A stretch of 64,000 nucleotides of DNA from CAZNPL01 sp964574815 (GTDB lineage Bacteria; Planctomycetota; Phycisphaerae; UBA1845): the NCBI GenBank assembly GCA_964574815.1, contig CAZNPL010000001.1:186001-250000 (forward strand), read 5' to 3'. Made by a program: the position numbers and the translations under genes. Shown here one piece after another: positions 9,376 through 17,204 of the stretch; the stretch's first letter is position 1; the number at the start of each line of letters is the position of its first letter. Below the pieces are notes generated by a model. The model had not been told where the DNA came from, ran no database searches, and worked only from the letters and a program-made list of their open reading frames with translations.

Positions 9376-10005
9376 ATGCCCGAGCTGCTGATACGAGATA
9401 TGCTGCCTGAATTCCGGCTGGCCGGGGAGACGCTGCTGGCCTGCCGCTGCAACAACTCCCATTCGGGCAACCTCTCAGTGCGCTGCGGCGATCGGATCGT
9501 CATCACCCGAACCGGCGCGATGTTGGCCAACCTGGACGCCGGTGACCTGGTCGTCACCACTCTCTCACCGACACCCGCCGAGCAAGAGCACGCCAGCTCG
9601 GAGCTCCCGTTACACTTGAAAATATACATCAAGACACGTTGCCGGGCGATCGCCCACGGGCACGCGCTCGCGGCCGTTGCCGTGGCGTGGACCACAGATC
9701 GCATCAAACTGATCGACGTCGAAGGCGCTTATTACTTCGGGAGCGTGCCGGTCCTTCAGCACGTGCCAGCGACGGCGGACCCGAAGCTCGGGGAGGCCGT
9801 TGCGGCAGTTCTGGCCACCGAACCGATCGTGATCCTGAGGGGTCACGGTGCGTTTGCCGCCGCCGACTCCCTCGAACTCGCGATGCAGCGGATCGTCAGC
9901 GTTAACGACTCGGCCGAGCTGATTATCAAAGCCGTGCAGCTCGGCCTGGACGTGGAACAACTCGCCCAAGCGCCGTACCTCAACTTCCCGCCGGTCGCCA
10001 AGTGA
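9376..10005 (+). CDS. class II aldolase/adducin-domain protein
   Basis: This 209-residue protein belongs to the class II (zinc) aldolase and epimerase family, which includes L-fuculose-phosphate aldolase, ribulose-5-phosphate epimerase and methylthioribulose-1-phosphate dehydratase. It shows the phosphate-binding NNSHSGNLSVR loop (26-36), the SSELPLHLKIY segment with its acidic catalytic residue and histidine, the HGHALA zinc ligands (HxH) and the third zinc histidine in ILRGHGAFAAAD. Substrate cannot be inferred. It is transcribed alone, divergent from the lipoprotein gene. Confidence 0.85.
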   Translation: MPELLIRDMLPEFRLAGETLLACRCNNSHSGNLSVRCGDRIVITRTGAMLANLDAGDLVVTTLSPTPAEQEHASSELPLHLKIYIKTRCRAIAHGHALAAVAVAWTTDRIKLIDVEGAYYFGSVPVLQHVPATADPKLGEAVAAVLATEPIVILRGHGAFAAADSLELAMQRIVSVNDSAELIIKAVQLGLDVEQLAQAPYLNFPPVAK

Positions 10006-10046
10006 CGCGCCTCCCGAATGGCGCGGACTTATCCCCGTTGGTTGCC

Positions 10047-10772
10047 TCAGGCATTCGCAGTGGCGAAGGCTGCGGGACGTCGTCGGCGCCGGCGCTTCTT
10101 GGGCGCACCCGGGATGCGCACTTCCGGCGGCCGCGGTGATGCGGTGTTGGCCAGCGCGATCGCTTCGCGGATCGTGGGCGCGAACATGTCGGCGCTGATC
10201 TCCTTCCAGAGCCCGTCCGCGCGGTTGAAGACACCGCCGGAAACCATGATGTTCATGGTCGGGTTGCACCCCACGTCGCGAATCTGATCGACGAGCATGC
10301 GCGCGGACGGCACGCCTTGAGGCTTCGTTCCGTAGATCAAGAGGATGTCCGGCCGGAGCGCGCCAACTAGCGCCAGAACCTCATCGTTGGGCACACCGCC
10401 TCCAACGAAGTACACTTCCCATCCGTCCGACTCGAACAGGTCGGCGCACATCTGAGCGCCGAGCTCTTCGGGCTCAGCTTCCGCACACATAATGAGAATA
10501 CGCTTGCCGTTCCGCTCGCGCGGTTCGAGCGATCGTTGAACCTGATCGGCCAGAGTACGGTTGATTCGCGTCGCCATATGCTCGACGGCCGTGTTGATGC
10601 GGTCGGAGCGAAACAGCTGCTCGACTCGTTCCATCGCCGGCCAGAGCAGCTCCTCATAAATAAGTCTGCCGGGCGTGTTCTTGGCGATCTCGCTTTGCAC
10701 GATCTCTCGGCAGGTGGCGCGGTCGCCGGACAGCAACGGATGAAGGTAATCGTCGAGCAGGCAATTGGTCAT
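10047..10772 (-). CDS. cobalamin-binding-domain protein lacking the usual B12 histidine
   Basis: Starting at ATG 10772 (MTNCLLDDYLHPL) gives 241 residues. The first 90 residues are a B12-binding 2 helical cap (LLSGDRATCREIV..., FRSDRINTAVEHMATRI). Next comes a Rossmann-like B12 domain (KRILIMCAEAEPEELGAQMCADLFESDGWEVYFVGGGVPNDEVLALV). In most members the turn reads DxHxxG or ExxHxxG; here the histidine position is Glu (EPEELG). The tail (from about 215) is very basic, with six arginines in a row. Such two-domain proteins act as sensors or corrinoid carriers; loss of the histidine suggests base-on binding, another ligand or none. Confidence 0.8.
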   Translation of the reverse strand: MTNCLLDDYLHPLLSGDRATCREIVQSEIAKNTPGRLIYEELLWPAMERVEQLFRSDRINTAVEHMATRINRTLADQVQRSLEPRERNGKRILIMCAEAEPEELGAQMCADLFESDGWEVYFVGGGVPNDEVLALVGALRPDILLIYGTKPQGVPSARMLVDQIRDVGCNPTMNIMVSGGVFNRADGLWKEISADMFAPTIREAIALANTASPRPPEVRIPGAPKKRRRRRRPAAFATANA

Positions 10773-11425
10773 GGACCGACTCCCTCTGTAACGGACCGGG
10801 CTTGGAAGATTCCCTGTCGGGGCCTCCTGCCCGATCCAGGAGCGGTCCGCCACGCATCTGACTGCGTTGGTGCCTGGACTCCGCCTGGCGAAATGAACCG
10901 GTAACGACTTTACTCTGTGTCGCAGGGGTTCGCCGGCACACGGTTCGTCAATTTCAACTCCGCGTAACTTACCGACGAAACTGGGTAACTATCGGCGCGG
11001 CTCCAAAATTATCTTGAGTGGAGTTGATGAGGCAAAGACACCGGTTCGCGCTCTTCGCCATCAGATGGCATATTCGGCAAAAGTTGCCGACCCGCGCACC
11101 CCGCGCGCCGATAATCATCGCCGCGTTGCAGTCGTTATACGCAATCAGCACCAGGGCCTCGCCCCGATGGCCGCTACAGGCGGCATGGGCGCGATCAGCA
11201 CGTCGACGAGAGTGCCCATGCGAGCGCCGACCCGACCGGTACCGCCACAACCATGGAGCGGCCCGGCAGAGCGGCCGACTCGGGGCGCCGCTGGCAGCTT
11301 GCCGCCCGTGCCCTCTCGAGACAGTTGCCGATCGCGCCGGTTGCCACTGGCGGCTTGTCCGCCCGTGTATTGGCGCCTTCAATTGGGTTTTCGAACAGGT
11401 TCAAGCGTGCCTTACGCTGCGAGCC
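10773..11425. other. intergenic region without a supported gene
   Basis: About 650 bases separate the B12-domain gene from the next minus-strand gene. Open frames on both strands overlap one another, have no ribosome sites of note and match no family I know. The right half (11150-11370) contains planctomycete-type repeat fragments, for example GCCACTGGCGGCTTGTCCGCC near 11341-11362. Confidence 0.45.
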
Positions 11426-12028
11426 TCACGCGCGGTTTCTGCGCTTCTCGGACGCCTCGCGCCGCGCCTCCTCGCGGATCAGTACGCCCAGGTGCCTTCG
11501 TAAGATAACGTGGGGGGGAAGTTCCGCCTCAGGGTAAATCGCCGGCGGGCAGTCGACGCCCAGAACGTAAACCTCTTCATCACGAATCCGCGCCCGGAAT
11601 ACCGCAAACGTGCCGTCCTCGACGGCAAAAACCGCCGCCGGCTCAACGTCCCCTACCGGCTCACCGGGATTCGCTGATCTAATAAACGAAGTCACAGACT
11701 CGGCCGCGTCATTCCCGAGTCCCTCAATCGGTATCGCCGACACGCCGACCACCAGCATGAATCGCGTTCCAAGATGCAGATCGTACACCTGCTCCGATGT
11801 CAGGCCCCAATGCGGGTAATAGTTCGCCTCGGTTTGACCCGCGACGACCCAGTATCGCTCCGGCTCACCGCCTCCGAGAGAGGCCTCGAAGCTGAATACC
11901 GACATCGCACCCTCGCGCTCCAGCGGCTCACCGGTGAACGTGGCCTCCAACGACACATCCGCCGGAGCCGCCGCCTTCAGTGTCTCCGCGAGGTAAGCCA
12001 ACGCTGCACTCTTGTGGTCATCGTTCAT
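11426..12028 (-). CDS. hypothetical protein
   Basis: Start ATG 12028 is preferred over the TTG one codon upstream. The 200-residue product is soluble, acidic, with no signal peptide or membrane segment. It reads as an alternating alpha/beta protein (for example SVFSFEASLGGGEPERYWVVAGQTEANYYPHW in two beta hairpins) and ends in a strongly basic helix (REEARREASEKRRNRA). I do not recognise a family. It is divergent from gcvT, with about 215 bases between the starts. Confidence 0.6.
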   Translation of the reverse strand: MNDDHKSAALAYLAETLKAAAPADVSLEATFTGEPLEREGAMSVFSFEASLGGGEPERYWVVAGQTEANYYPHWGLTSEQVYDLHLGTRFMLVVGVSAIPIEGLGNDAAESVTSFIRSANPGEPVGDVEPAAVFAVEDGTFAVFRARIRDEEVYVLGVDCPPAIYPEAELPPHVILRRHLGVLIREEARREASEKRRNRA

Positions 12029-12168
12029 CAACGCGTCCGTTCAACCCAGTCGGGTTGATTCCGCCAACAGCGGGCCGACGTATGATGGGGCGCCTCTCTC
12101 ACGCAATCGTAGCCCAACCAGGCCATATTTCCAGGCAACTCCCGCATGCCCACCGCACCCGGCCGAGG

Positions 12169-12197
12169 TTGACACTGGCGCCCCCCCAACCTACGGT
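12169..12197 (+). promoter_or_regulatory. possible promoter of gcvT
   Basis: TTGACA at 12169-12174, a perfect -35 box, is followed after 17 bases by TACGGT at 12192-12197, a weak -10 box. Transcription would start about 40 bases before the proposed GTG start at 12244. No glycine riboswitch is apparent upstream. Confidence 0.35.
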
Positions 12198-12243
12198 ACC
12201 TTTGCGAACCAAAAACACCGTGGATGCTAATGGGGTACTCACC

Positions 12244-13338
12244 GTGTATCAGTCACCGCTGCATGACTTTCACGTTTCCGCCGGCGCTAAAATGGTCGAG
12301 TTCGCCGGCTGGAACATGCCGATCTTCTACCGCGGAATCAACGAGGAACACATTCACACCCGCACCAAAGTCTCCGCGTTCGACGTCTCCCACATGGGGC
12401 GGATTCGCATCGACGGTGACGGCGCCGCCGACTTCCTGCAGTGGATCTGCACCCGCAACCTCGACGGAACGGCCGTCGGCCAGTCCAGATACACCCACAT
12501 CTGCAGAGACGACGGCGGCATCCTGGACGACGCCATCGTCAGCCGGCACGAGGACCACTGGGTCGTCGTCTGCAACGCCTCCAACCGCGAGAAGATCCTC
12601 GCGTGGCTGAACGACCACGCACCCGGCAAAAGCGTCGATATCGCCGACCAGACCTTCGAGACGGCCATGATCGCCCTGCAGGGACCGGCGGCCATCGCCT
12701 TCGTGGAGAACGCCTTCGGTATCGAGGTTTCCGGCCTGAAACGCTACTGGTTCCTCGATGGTTCGGTCTTCGGCATGAATTACACGATCTATCGAAGCGG
12801 GTACACCGGCGAGGACGGGGTCGAGGCGATCATCCCGGCCGGCGTCCTCAACATGCTCCTGCCGCAACTGTTCGGCGACGATCTCAGCGCCGACGGCGAG
12901 TGCAGACCCGCCGGACTCGGCGCCCGCGACACGCTCCGGCTCGAAGCGGCCATGCCGCTCTACGGGCATGAACTCTCCGAGGACGTGGACTCGATCTCCG
13001 CCGGGCAGGGCTGGTGCGTGGATCTGACCGTGGACTTCATCGGCGCCGAGGCCATGCGCAAGGCCAAGGCGCGCGGCCCGACGCGCAAGCTCGTCGGCCT
13101 GGAGCTCGACGGTAAGCGCATTGCCCGGCAGGACCATACCATAGTAAATAAGGGCGAGGACGTCGGCCGGATCACCAGCGGCACGATGAGCCCCACGCTG
13201 CAAAAGAGCATCGCCATGGGCTACGTCGACGCCGCCCTCGCCGAGCCGGGCACCGAACTCGCCGTCGACCTGGGGCGCAAACAAAACCCGGCGAAGGTCG
13301 TGCCGCTGCCGTTTTACAAGCGCCCCAAGAGGAGCTAG
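12244..13338 (+). CDS. gcvT: aminomethyltransferase, glycine cleavage T protein
   Basis: T protein transfers the methylene group from the aminomethyl-lipoyl H protein to tetrahydrofolate. The proposed GTG start at 12244 gives 364 residues and puts the family's N-terminus (PLHDFHVSAGAKMVEFAGWNMPI) at the correct place; the frame is open to 11980 but that extension overlaps the divergent gene. Other landmarks are FDVSHMGR, ICRDDGGILDDAIV (with the folate-binding acidic residue), ALQGP, YTGEDG, LGARDTLRLEAAMPLYGHEL and the C-terminal MGYVDAAL. It is followed by gcvH after a repeat region with an assembly gap. Confidence 0.93.
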   Translation: MYQSPLHDFHVSAGAKMVEFAGWNMPIFYRGINEEHIHTRTKVSAFDVSHMGRIRIDGDGAADFLQWICTRNLDGTAVGQSRYTHICRDDGGILDDAIVSRHEDHWVVVCNASNREKILAWLNDHAPGKSVDIADQTFETAMIALQGPAAIAFVENAFGIEVSGLKRYWFLDGSVFGMNYTIYRSGYTGEDGVEAIIPAGVLNMLLPQLFGDDLSADGECRPAGLGARDTLRLEAAMPLYGHELSEDVDSISAGQGWCVDLTVDFIGAEAMRKAKARGPTRKLVGLELDGKRIARQDHTIVNKGEDVGRITSGTMSPTLQKSIAMGYVDAALAEPGTELAVDLGRKQNPAKVVPLPFYKRPKRS

Positions 13339-13357
13339 GCCTTCGAAAACGCGCGTG

Positions 13358-13571
13358 TTACCGAGCCGCGACCGTAAGGGAACAATCTTTACCGAGCCGC
13401 GACCGTAAGGGANNNNNNNNNNNNNNNNNNNNNNNNNNNNNNNNNNNNNNNNNNNNNNNNNNNNNNNNNNNNNNNNNNNNNNNNNNNNNNNNNNNNNNNN
13501 NNNNNNNNNNNNTTACCGAGCCGCGACCGTAAGGGAACAATCTTTACCGAGCCGCGACCGTAAGGGAGCGG
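13358..13571. repeat. tandem direct repeat of 31 bases interrupted by an assembly gap
   Basis: Four visible copies of a unit containing CCGAGCCGCGACCGTAAGGG start at 13358, 13389, 13513 and 13544. Spacing is 31 bases, with the linker AACAATCT between units. Bases 13413-13512 are N, exactly 100, the usual filler for a gap of unknown length, so the true copy number is not known. The last unit ends GGGAGCGG, giving a CCG...CGG bounded element. There are no variable spacers, so this is not a CRISPR. Confidence 0.9.
13413..13512. other. assembly gap, 100 N
   Basis: A run of 100 N placed inside the tandem repeat between gcvT and gcvH. The size is a placeholder. Confidence 0.97.
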
Positions 13572-13735
13572 ACGAATACAGAGCGGTATCGGACGACGAC
13601 GACACCGCTTCCTCACGGGCGCGGCTCGGAAAGAAGCCATCCGAACGACGCAGGACAAAACACCGTGCCCGGCCGGCGATTCGAGCGTTCGATCCGGCCG
13701 GTGTCGCAGCGAGTGGAACAGGACGAGAAGACGAC

Positions 13736-14125
13736 ATGAGCGTACCCACCGATCGCAAATACGCCGAAACACACGAATGGTTCAAGGCCGACGGCGACGT
13801 CGTCACCGTGGGCATCACCCAGTTCGCAGCCGATGAGCTCACCGACATCACGTTCGTCGACCTGCCCGAGCCGGGCACCGCCGTGGAGGCCGGCAAGGAG
13901 TTCGGCGAGATCGAGTCGGTCAAGGCCACCTCCGAGTTGGTCAGCGCCGTCAGCGGCGAGATCGCCGAGGTCAACACCGCCTTGGCCGACGCCCCCGAAC
14001 TGGTCAACTCCGACCCGTTCAACGACGCCTGGATGGCCAGGATCAAGGTGAGCGATACCTCACCGCTCGATTCCCTGATGGACGCCGCCGCTTACGAAGA
14101 CTTCATCGCCGGCCAGAAGGAATAA
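13736..14125 (+). CDS. gcvH: glycine cleavage system H protein
   Basis: The 129-residue lipoyl carrier protein of glycine cleavage. The lipoyl lysine is Lys63 in GEIESVKATSELVSAVSGEI. Flanking features are YAETHEWFKADGDVVTVGITQFA at the N-terminus, DITFVDLPEPGTAV, and NSDPFNDAWMARIK near the end. All are in the family order. It lies about 400 bases after gcvT, across the repeat and gap; gcvP is not present in the window. Confidence 0.95.
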   Translation: MSVPTDRKYAETHEWFKADGDVVTVGITQFAADELTDITFVDLPEPGTAVEAGKEFGEIESVKATSELVSAVSGEIAEVNTALADAPELVNSDPFNDAWMARIKVSDTSPLDSLMDAAAYEDFIAGQKE

Positions 14126-14148
14126 ACCGGGTGCCCCACAAAGGGGTC

Positions 14149-14234
14149 GCCCACGCCTTCAGAAGTGGGCTCGCGATTTGAATACCGTGCGACACGGACG
14201 GGTGGCCCACGTCTTCAGAAGTGGGCTCACGATT
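14149..14234. repeat. two direct copies of a hairpin-forming 30-base element
   Basis: Copies at 14149-14178 and 14205-14234 share GCCCACGYCTTCAGAAGTGG and continue GCTC[G/A]CGATT. They are 56 bases apart and differ at only two positions. Within each copy GCCCAC pairs with GTGGGC. Confidence 0.8.
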
Positions 14235-14294
14235 CTCGAGTTCACCAGGGGCGCCCAACGAACGTAAGCATCGAGCTACAAAAAGGAATCGAGA

Positions 14295-14318
14295 GCCCAC
14301 CTCGAAAACGAGGTGGGC
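14295..14318. terminator. perfect 10-base-pair hairpin between convergent genes
   Basis: GCCCACCTCG (14295-14304), a loop of four A, and CGAGGTGGGC (14309-14318) form a perfect stem. It sits between the 3' ends of gcvH and the lipoprotein gene on the opposite strand. No T-run follows, so terminator activity is uncertain; it also resembles the adjacent repeat family. Confidence 0.45.
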
Positions 14319-14335
14319 CACACGTCTGATCGAGG

Positions 14336-15175
14336 TTACGGGCTCGCCTCGGCACTCTTGAGAAACGCCACCGTCGCCGGCTTCCAGCGTTCCACCGCCT
14401 CGGCCGGACCCGTTACTTTGATAAAGTGGGGCCCGGTCGGATGGTTGATGATCGCTGCCAGCATGCGGTAGTCTTCCTTGGTCGTGACCCCGCCGCCCAT
14501 CATGCCGCCGGTGGACATCGTGCCCGGGATATCCACAAGCGTCACCTGGATACCATCGCCGATCTCGAAGTCCGCCCGCTGGCTCGCCGCCGCCGTCGAG
14601 CTGCCGTCCGGCTGGCTGAACTGACCGTACCAGCGACGCAGGTTTGCATCGTCCATCCCCTTCATGTTGGGAAAGTGCGTGACGACCAGCTCGGCGTCCC
14701 CGACGTCATCGCCTCCCGCCGGCAGCACGAACTGAGCCTTCCGCGCCGCGGCCAGCATACCCCCGCCGGCTTGCGGATTCTGTTCGATCCATCCCTCGGG
14801 CACGGTCGCGCGGATCCCGGTCAGATCGACCGTCTCGCCGGTCATCTCGACGTCACTGATATCCACCTCCGGCATGACCTTGGGCACGCCCTTGTCCATG
14901 CCGGTGCGCATCGCGCCGTGCGGATTGATCGGGCCGGCAGGCTGATCGCCGGTTTCATCCAGCGGCGGGTGACCCGGCGGCAGCTCAGGTTCATTCGCCG
15001 ATCCGGTCGCCGGCGGCGTCTTGTCGGCCGGCTTGGCCGACTGGGCGGTACGATTGGACGTGCCCGTCGCGGGCGGCCGGGGCCGCGCCGACGGCTGCTG
15101 CCGACAGCCGGCCTGAAGGGCGATTCCACACACAAAGAGCAGGGCGGCAAAGCCCGTGATTGTACGTAAAAACAT
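14336..15175 (-). CDS. lipoprotein with proline-rich linker
   Basis: Start ATG 15175 yields a lipoprotein signal (MFLRTITGFAALLFVCGIALQAGC, lipobox LQAGC). Residues 25-90 are a low-complexity linker rich in Pro, Thr, Ala and Gly. The remaining 185 residues form a compact domain: IRATVPEGWIEQNP, KAQFVLPAGGDDVGDAELVVTHFPNMKG, and GPHFIKVTGPAEAVERWKPATVAFLKSA. This pattern, predicting a small decrease of beta strands and helices, recurs in planctomycete proteins that bear 'VPEGW' or 'PxGW' motifs. The job is unknown. Confidence 0.75.
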   Translation of the reverse strand: MFLRTITGFAALLFVCGIALQAGCRQQPSARPRPPATGTSNRTAQSAKPADKTPPATGSANEPELPPGHPPLDETGDQPAGPINPHGAMRTGMDKGVPKVMPEVDISDVEMTGETVDLTGIRATVPEGWIEQNPQAGGGMLAAARKAQFVLPAGGDDVGDAELVVTHFPNMKGMDDANLRRWYGQFSQPDGSSTAAASQRADFEIGDGIQVTLVDIPGTMSTGGMMGGGVTTKEDYRMLAAIINHPTGPHFIKVTGPAEAVERWKPATVAFLKSAEASP

Positions 15176-15305
15176 CAGCACACGACTCCCGATCTTCTGA
15201 TTGCGATACGTGACCCTGGGTCGCGCTCTTGTGGTGTTCGACCCCTGCTGAACAGGCAGAGGGCCCACGCGACCGAACTACCAGGACTTTAGGTGCGACG
15301 GGCCG

Positions 15306-16190
15306 CTAGAGCAACTTGGCCATCTCTTCGCCGATCTTGGCCGGGGACTCGGCCACCTTCACGCCGGCCTCCTTGAGGGCGGCGATTTTGGACGCGGCCG
15401 TCCCCTCCCCGCCGCTGATGATGGCCCCGGCGTGGCCCATACGCTTGCCGGGCGGGGCGGTCTGGCCGGCGATGAACGCGACGACCGGCTTGGTGACGTG
15501 CCGGCGGATGTAGTCGGCGGCGTGCTCCTCGTCGGTGCCGCCGATCTCGCCGATCATGATGATCCCGTCGGTGTCGGGGTCCTCCTCGAACATCTGGAGG
15601 AGCTCGTTGAAATTCAGCCCTTTGACCGGGTCGCCGCCGATGCCGATGCAGGTCGATTGGGCGATGTCGCGCGTTGTGCACTGCCAGACGGCCTCGTAGG
15701 TCAGCGTGCCGCTCCGCGAGATGATGCCGACGGCCTTGGTGCCGTTGGCCTTGGGCTTGTGGATGTAGCCGGGCATGATGCCGATTTTGCACTCGCCGGG
15801 CGTGATGACGCCCGGGCAGTTCGGCCCGATGAGATGCGTGCCGCGGTCGTCGAGGTACTTGCGGGCCTTGACCATATCGAGCGTCGGGATGCCCTCGGTG
15901 ATCAGCACGACCAGCGATGCCCCGGCCTCGGCCGCCTCCATGGCCGCGTCGCCCGCGAACGGCGCCGGCACGAAGATGAGCGACACGTCGGCCCCGGTGG
16001 CCAGGATGGCGTCGTGGCAGTTGTCGAAAACCGGTAGATCGTGCTCGGATCGCGTTCCGCCCTTGCCGGGCGAGACGCCGCCGACGATCTGCGTGCCGTA
16101 CTCCAGGCACTGCGAAACGTGAAACGACCCGGCCTTGCCGGTGATCCCCTGACAGATGATTTTGGTTTCCTTGTTGACCAGAATGCTCAT
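15306..16190 (-). CDS. sucD: succinyl-CoA synthetase (ADP-forming) alpha subunit
   Basis: The alpha subunit binds CoA and carries the phosphorylated histidine. 294 residues, full length. CoA-binding region GITGKAGSFHVSQCLEYGT (15-33) and VGGVSPGKGG; GPNCPGVI (122-129); the active-site His253 in MGHAGAIISGG; and the C-terminal ALKEAGVKVAESPAKIGEEM. The beta subunit gene (sucC), which almost always precedes sucD, is not adjacent: about 1 kb of noncoding repeat DNA lies upstream. Confidence 0.95.
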   Translation of the reverse strand: MSILVNKETKIICQGITGKAGSFHVSQCLEYGTQIVGGVSPGKGGTRSEHDLPVFDNCHDAILATGADVSLIFVPAPFAGDAAMEAAEAGASLVVLITEGIPTLDMVKARKYLDDRGTHLIGPNCPGVITPGECKIGIMPGYIHKPKANGTKAVGIISRSGTLTYEAVWQCTTRDIAQSTCIGIGGDPVKGLNFNELLQMFEEDPDTDGIIMIGEIGGTDEEHAADYIRRHVTKPVVAFIAGQTAPPGKRMGHAGAIISGGEGTAASKIAALKEAGVKVAESPAKIGEEMAKLL

Positions 16191-17204
16191 GGTGCCGCGC
16201 TCCCGTAGGTTGGCATGTCCGCGTGATCGAAGAACGAATCAGTATGGTCCCCCCGGCCCACCGTGTCCAGAGGGGGTGAGGAGCCGTCAGCCGTAAGCCG
16301 GCAGCCCTTGCGAGCGAAGCGCCGAACCTGGACGGGACCGCTTCGAGGCACCTAACTTTCGGGCTTGCGAACGAGAGGGGCACGACCCGCGCGTTTGCTC
16401 TTCGACCGGGTGTGCCACTGCTTTTCAGCAGCGGCCTCTGATGGCCGGTGCTACTGGTCCGCCTCAGGCGGACCTGCGAGTGCGCATGCCTTTAGCGATA
16501 CTCGCGCACCCGCAGGCGCGGATCGGCCTGACACCGACCCGAAGAATCCGGCACTGCTGCGTCCCGGAGGGACGTCCTGAGAGTAGCCCAGCGATTCAGG
16601 GCCTGTCGATTTAATCGGCCTCGATTAAATCGACACCCCTTCGATCGCCTGGCGCGCACCCAAAACCCAGGGTTCGGGGACACGAAAGTCGCAATCCGTG
16701 TATGCGATCGAGAATAAATCGACAAGCCCTTCATCGCTGGGGCTCGAGGGATCGAACGATGTTCGGAGTCCCGGAGGGACGATTGAGTATGCCCCTGCCT
16801 TCAACCGTCCCTCCGGGACTCGTCCGTCCAATGGATATGCATTCCCAGGGATGAATCGCTGGGCTATTCTCAATTGCCCCGCGGGGGCAAAGCGTCGGGA
16901 GCCCCGGCCGACACCTCACCAAGGACAAGCAGCGCCGCCACTCAGCCTGGAACCGGCCGCCGCAACTCAATTCCGCCTGGAGAAACGCACGTCAGCCCCG
17001 AAGGGGCGCCGCAACGTAGCCCCGGGTGGAGCGCAGCGCAACCCGGGGTACCGAAGCCAACCCCCAAAAGAAGCCCCTGAAAAGGGGCGACGCAGCACCG
17101 TAACGAGTGCTTTTGGGCGAAATTGGGACGTGAAAACCAGATGAGCGGCCCAATAATCGCCAACACGTAAAGCACCTGCCAACAACGGACACCGCGCCGA
17201 TCCA
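16191..17204. repeat. 1-kb cluster of dispersed palindromic repeats, no gene
   Basis: No supported coding region. Contents: a TCCGCC-TCA-GGCGGA element at 16458-16472; three copies of GTCCCGGAGGGACG, two direct (16561, 16768) and one inverted (16806-16819); GAGAGTAGCCCAGCGATTCA at 16579-16598 with an inverted near-identical partner at 16852-16871; a perfect 13-base hairpin at 16605-16634; and a 'CCCCGAAGGGGCG... GTAGCCCCGGGTGGAGCGCA' unit at 16995-17050, repeated near 19400. The alternating orientation resembles clustered REP-type elements. Confidence 0.8.
16605..16634. repeat. perfect 13-bp hairpin
   Basis: GTCGATTTAATCG (16605-16617), loop GCCT, and CGATTAAATCGAC (16622-16634) are exact inverted copies. 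A degenerate relative (GAGAATAAATCGAC) occurs at about 16720. It is AT-rich in a GC-rich neighbourhood. Confidence 0.8.

Noticed and set aside
10969..11503. Open frames on both strands between the B12-domain gene and the hypothetical gene
   Set aside because: They overlap each other, lack ribosome sites and carry repeat sequence; no domain is visible.
12059..12243. Glycine riboswitch upstream of gcvT
   Set aside because: I found no paired aptamer structure or conserved core; only a possible promoter.
13358..13571. Possible CRISPR array
   Set aside because: Units follow at a fixed 31 bases with an identical linker; there are no variable spacers and no cas genes.
15289..16383. A 364-codon minus-strand open frame overlapping sucD
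   Set aside because: It is the out-of-phase reading of sucD, extremely rich in Arg, Gly and His, with no recognisable domains.
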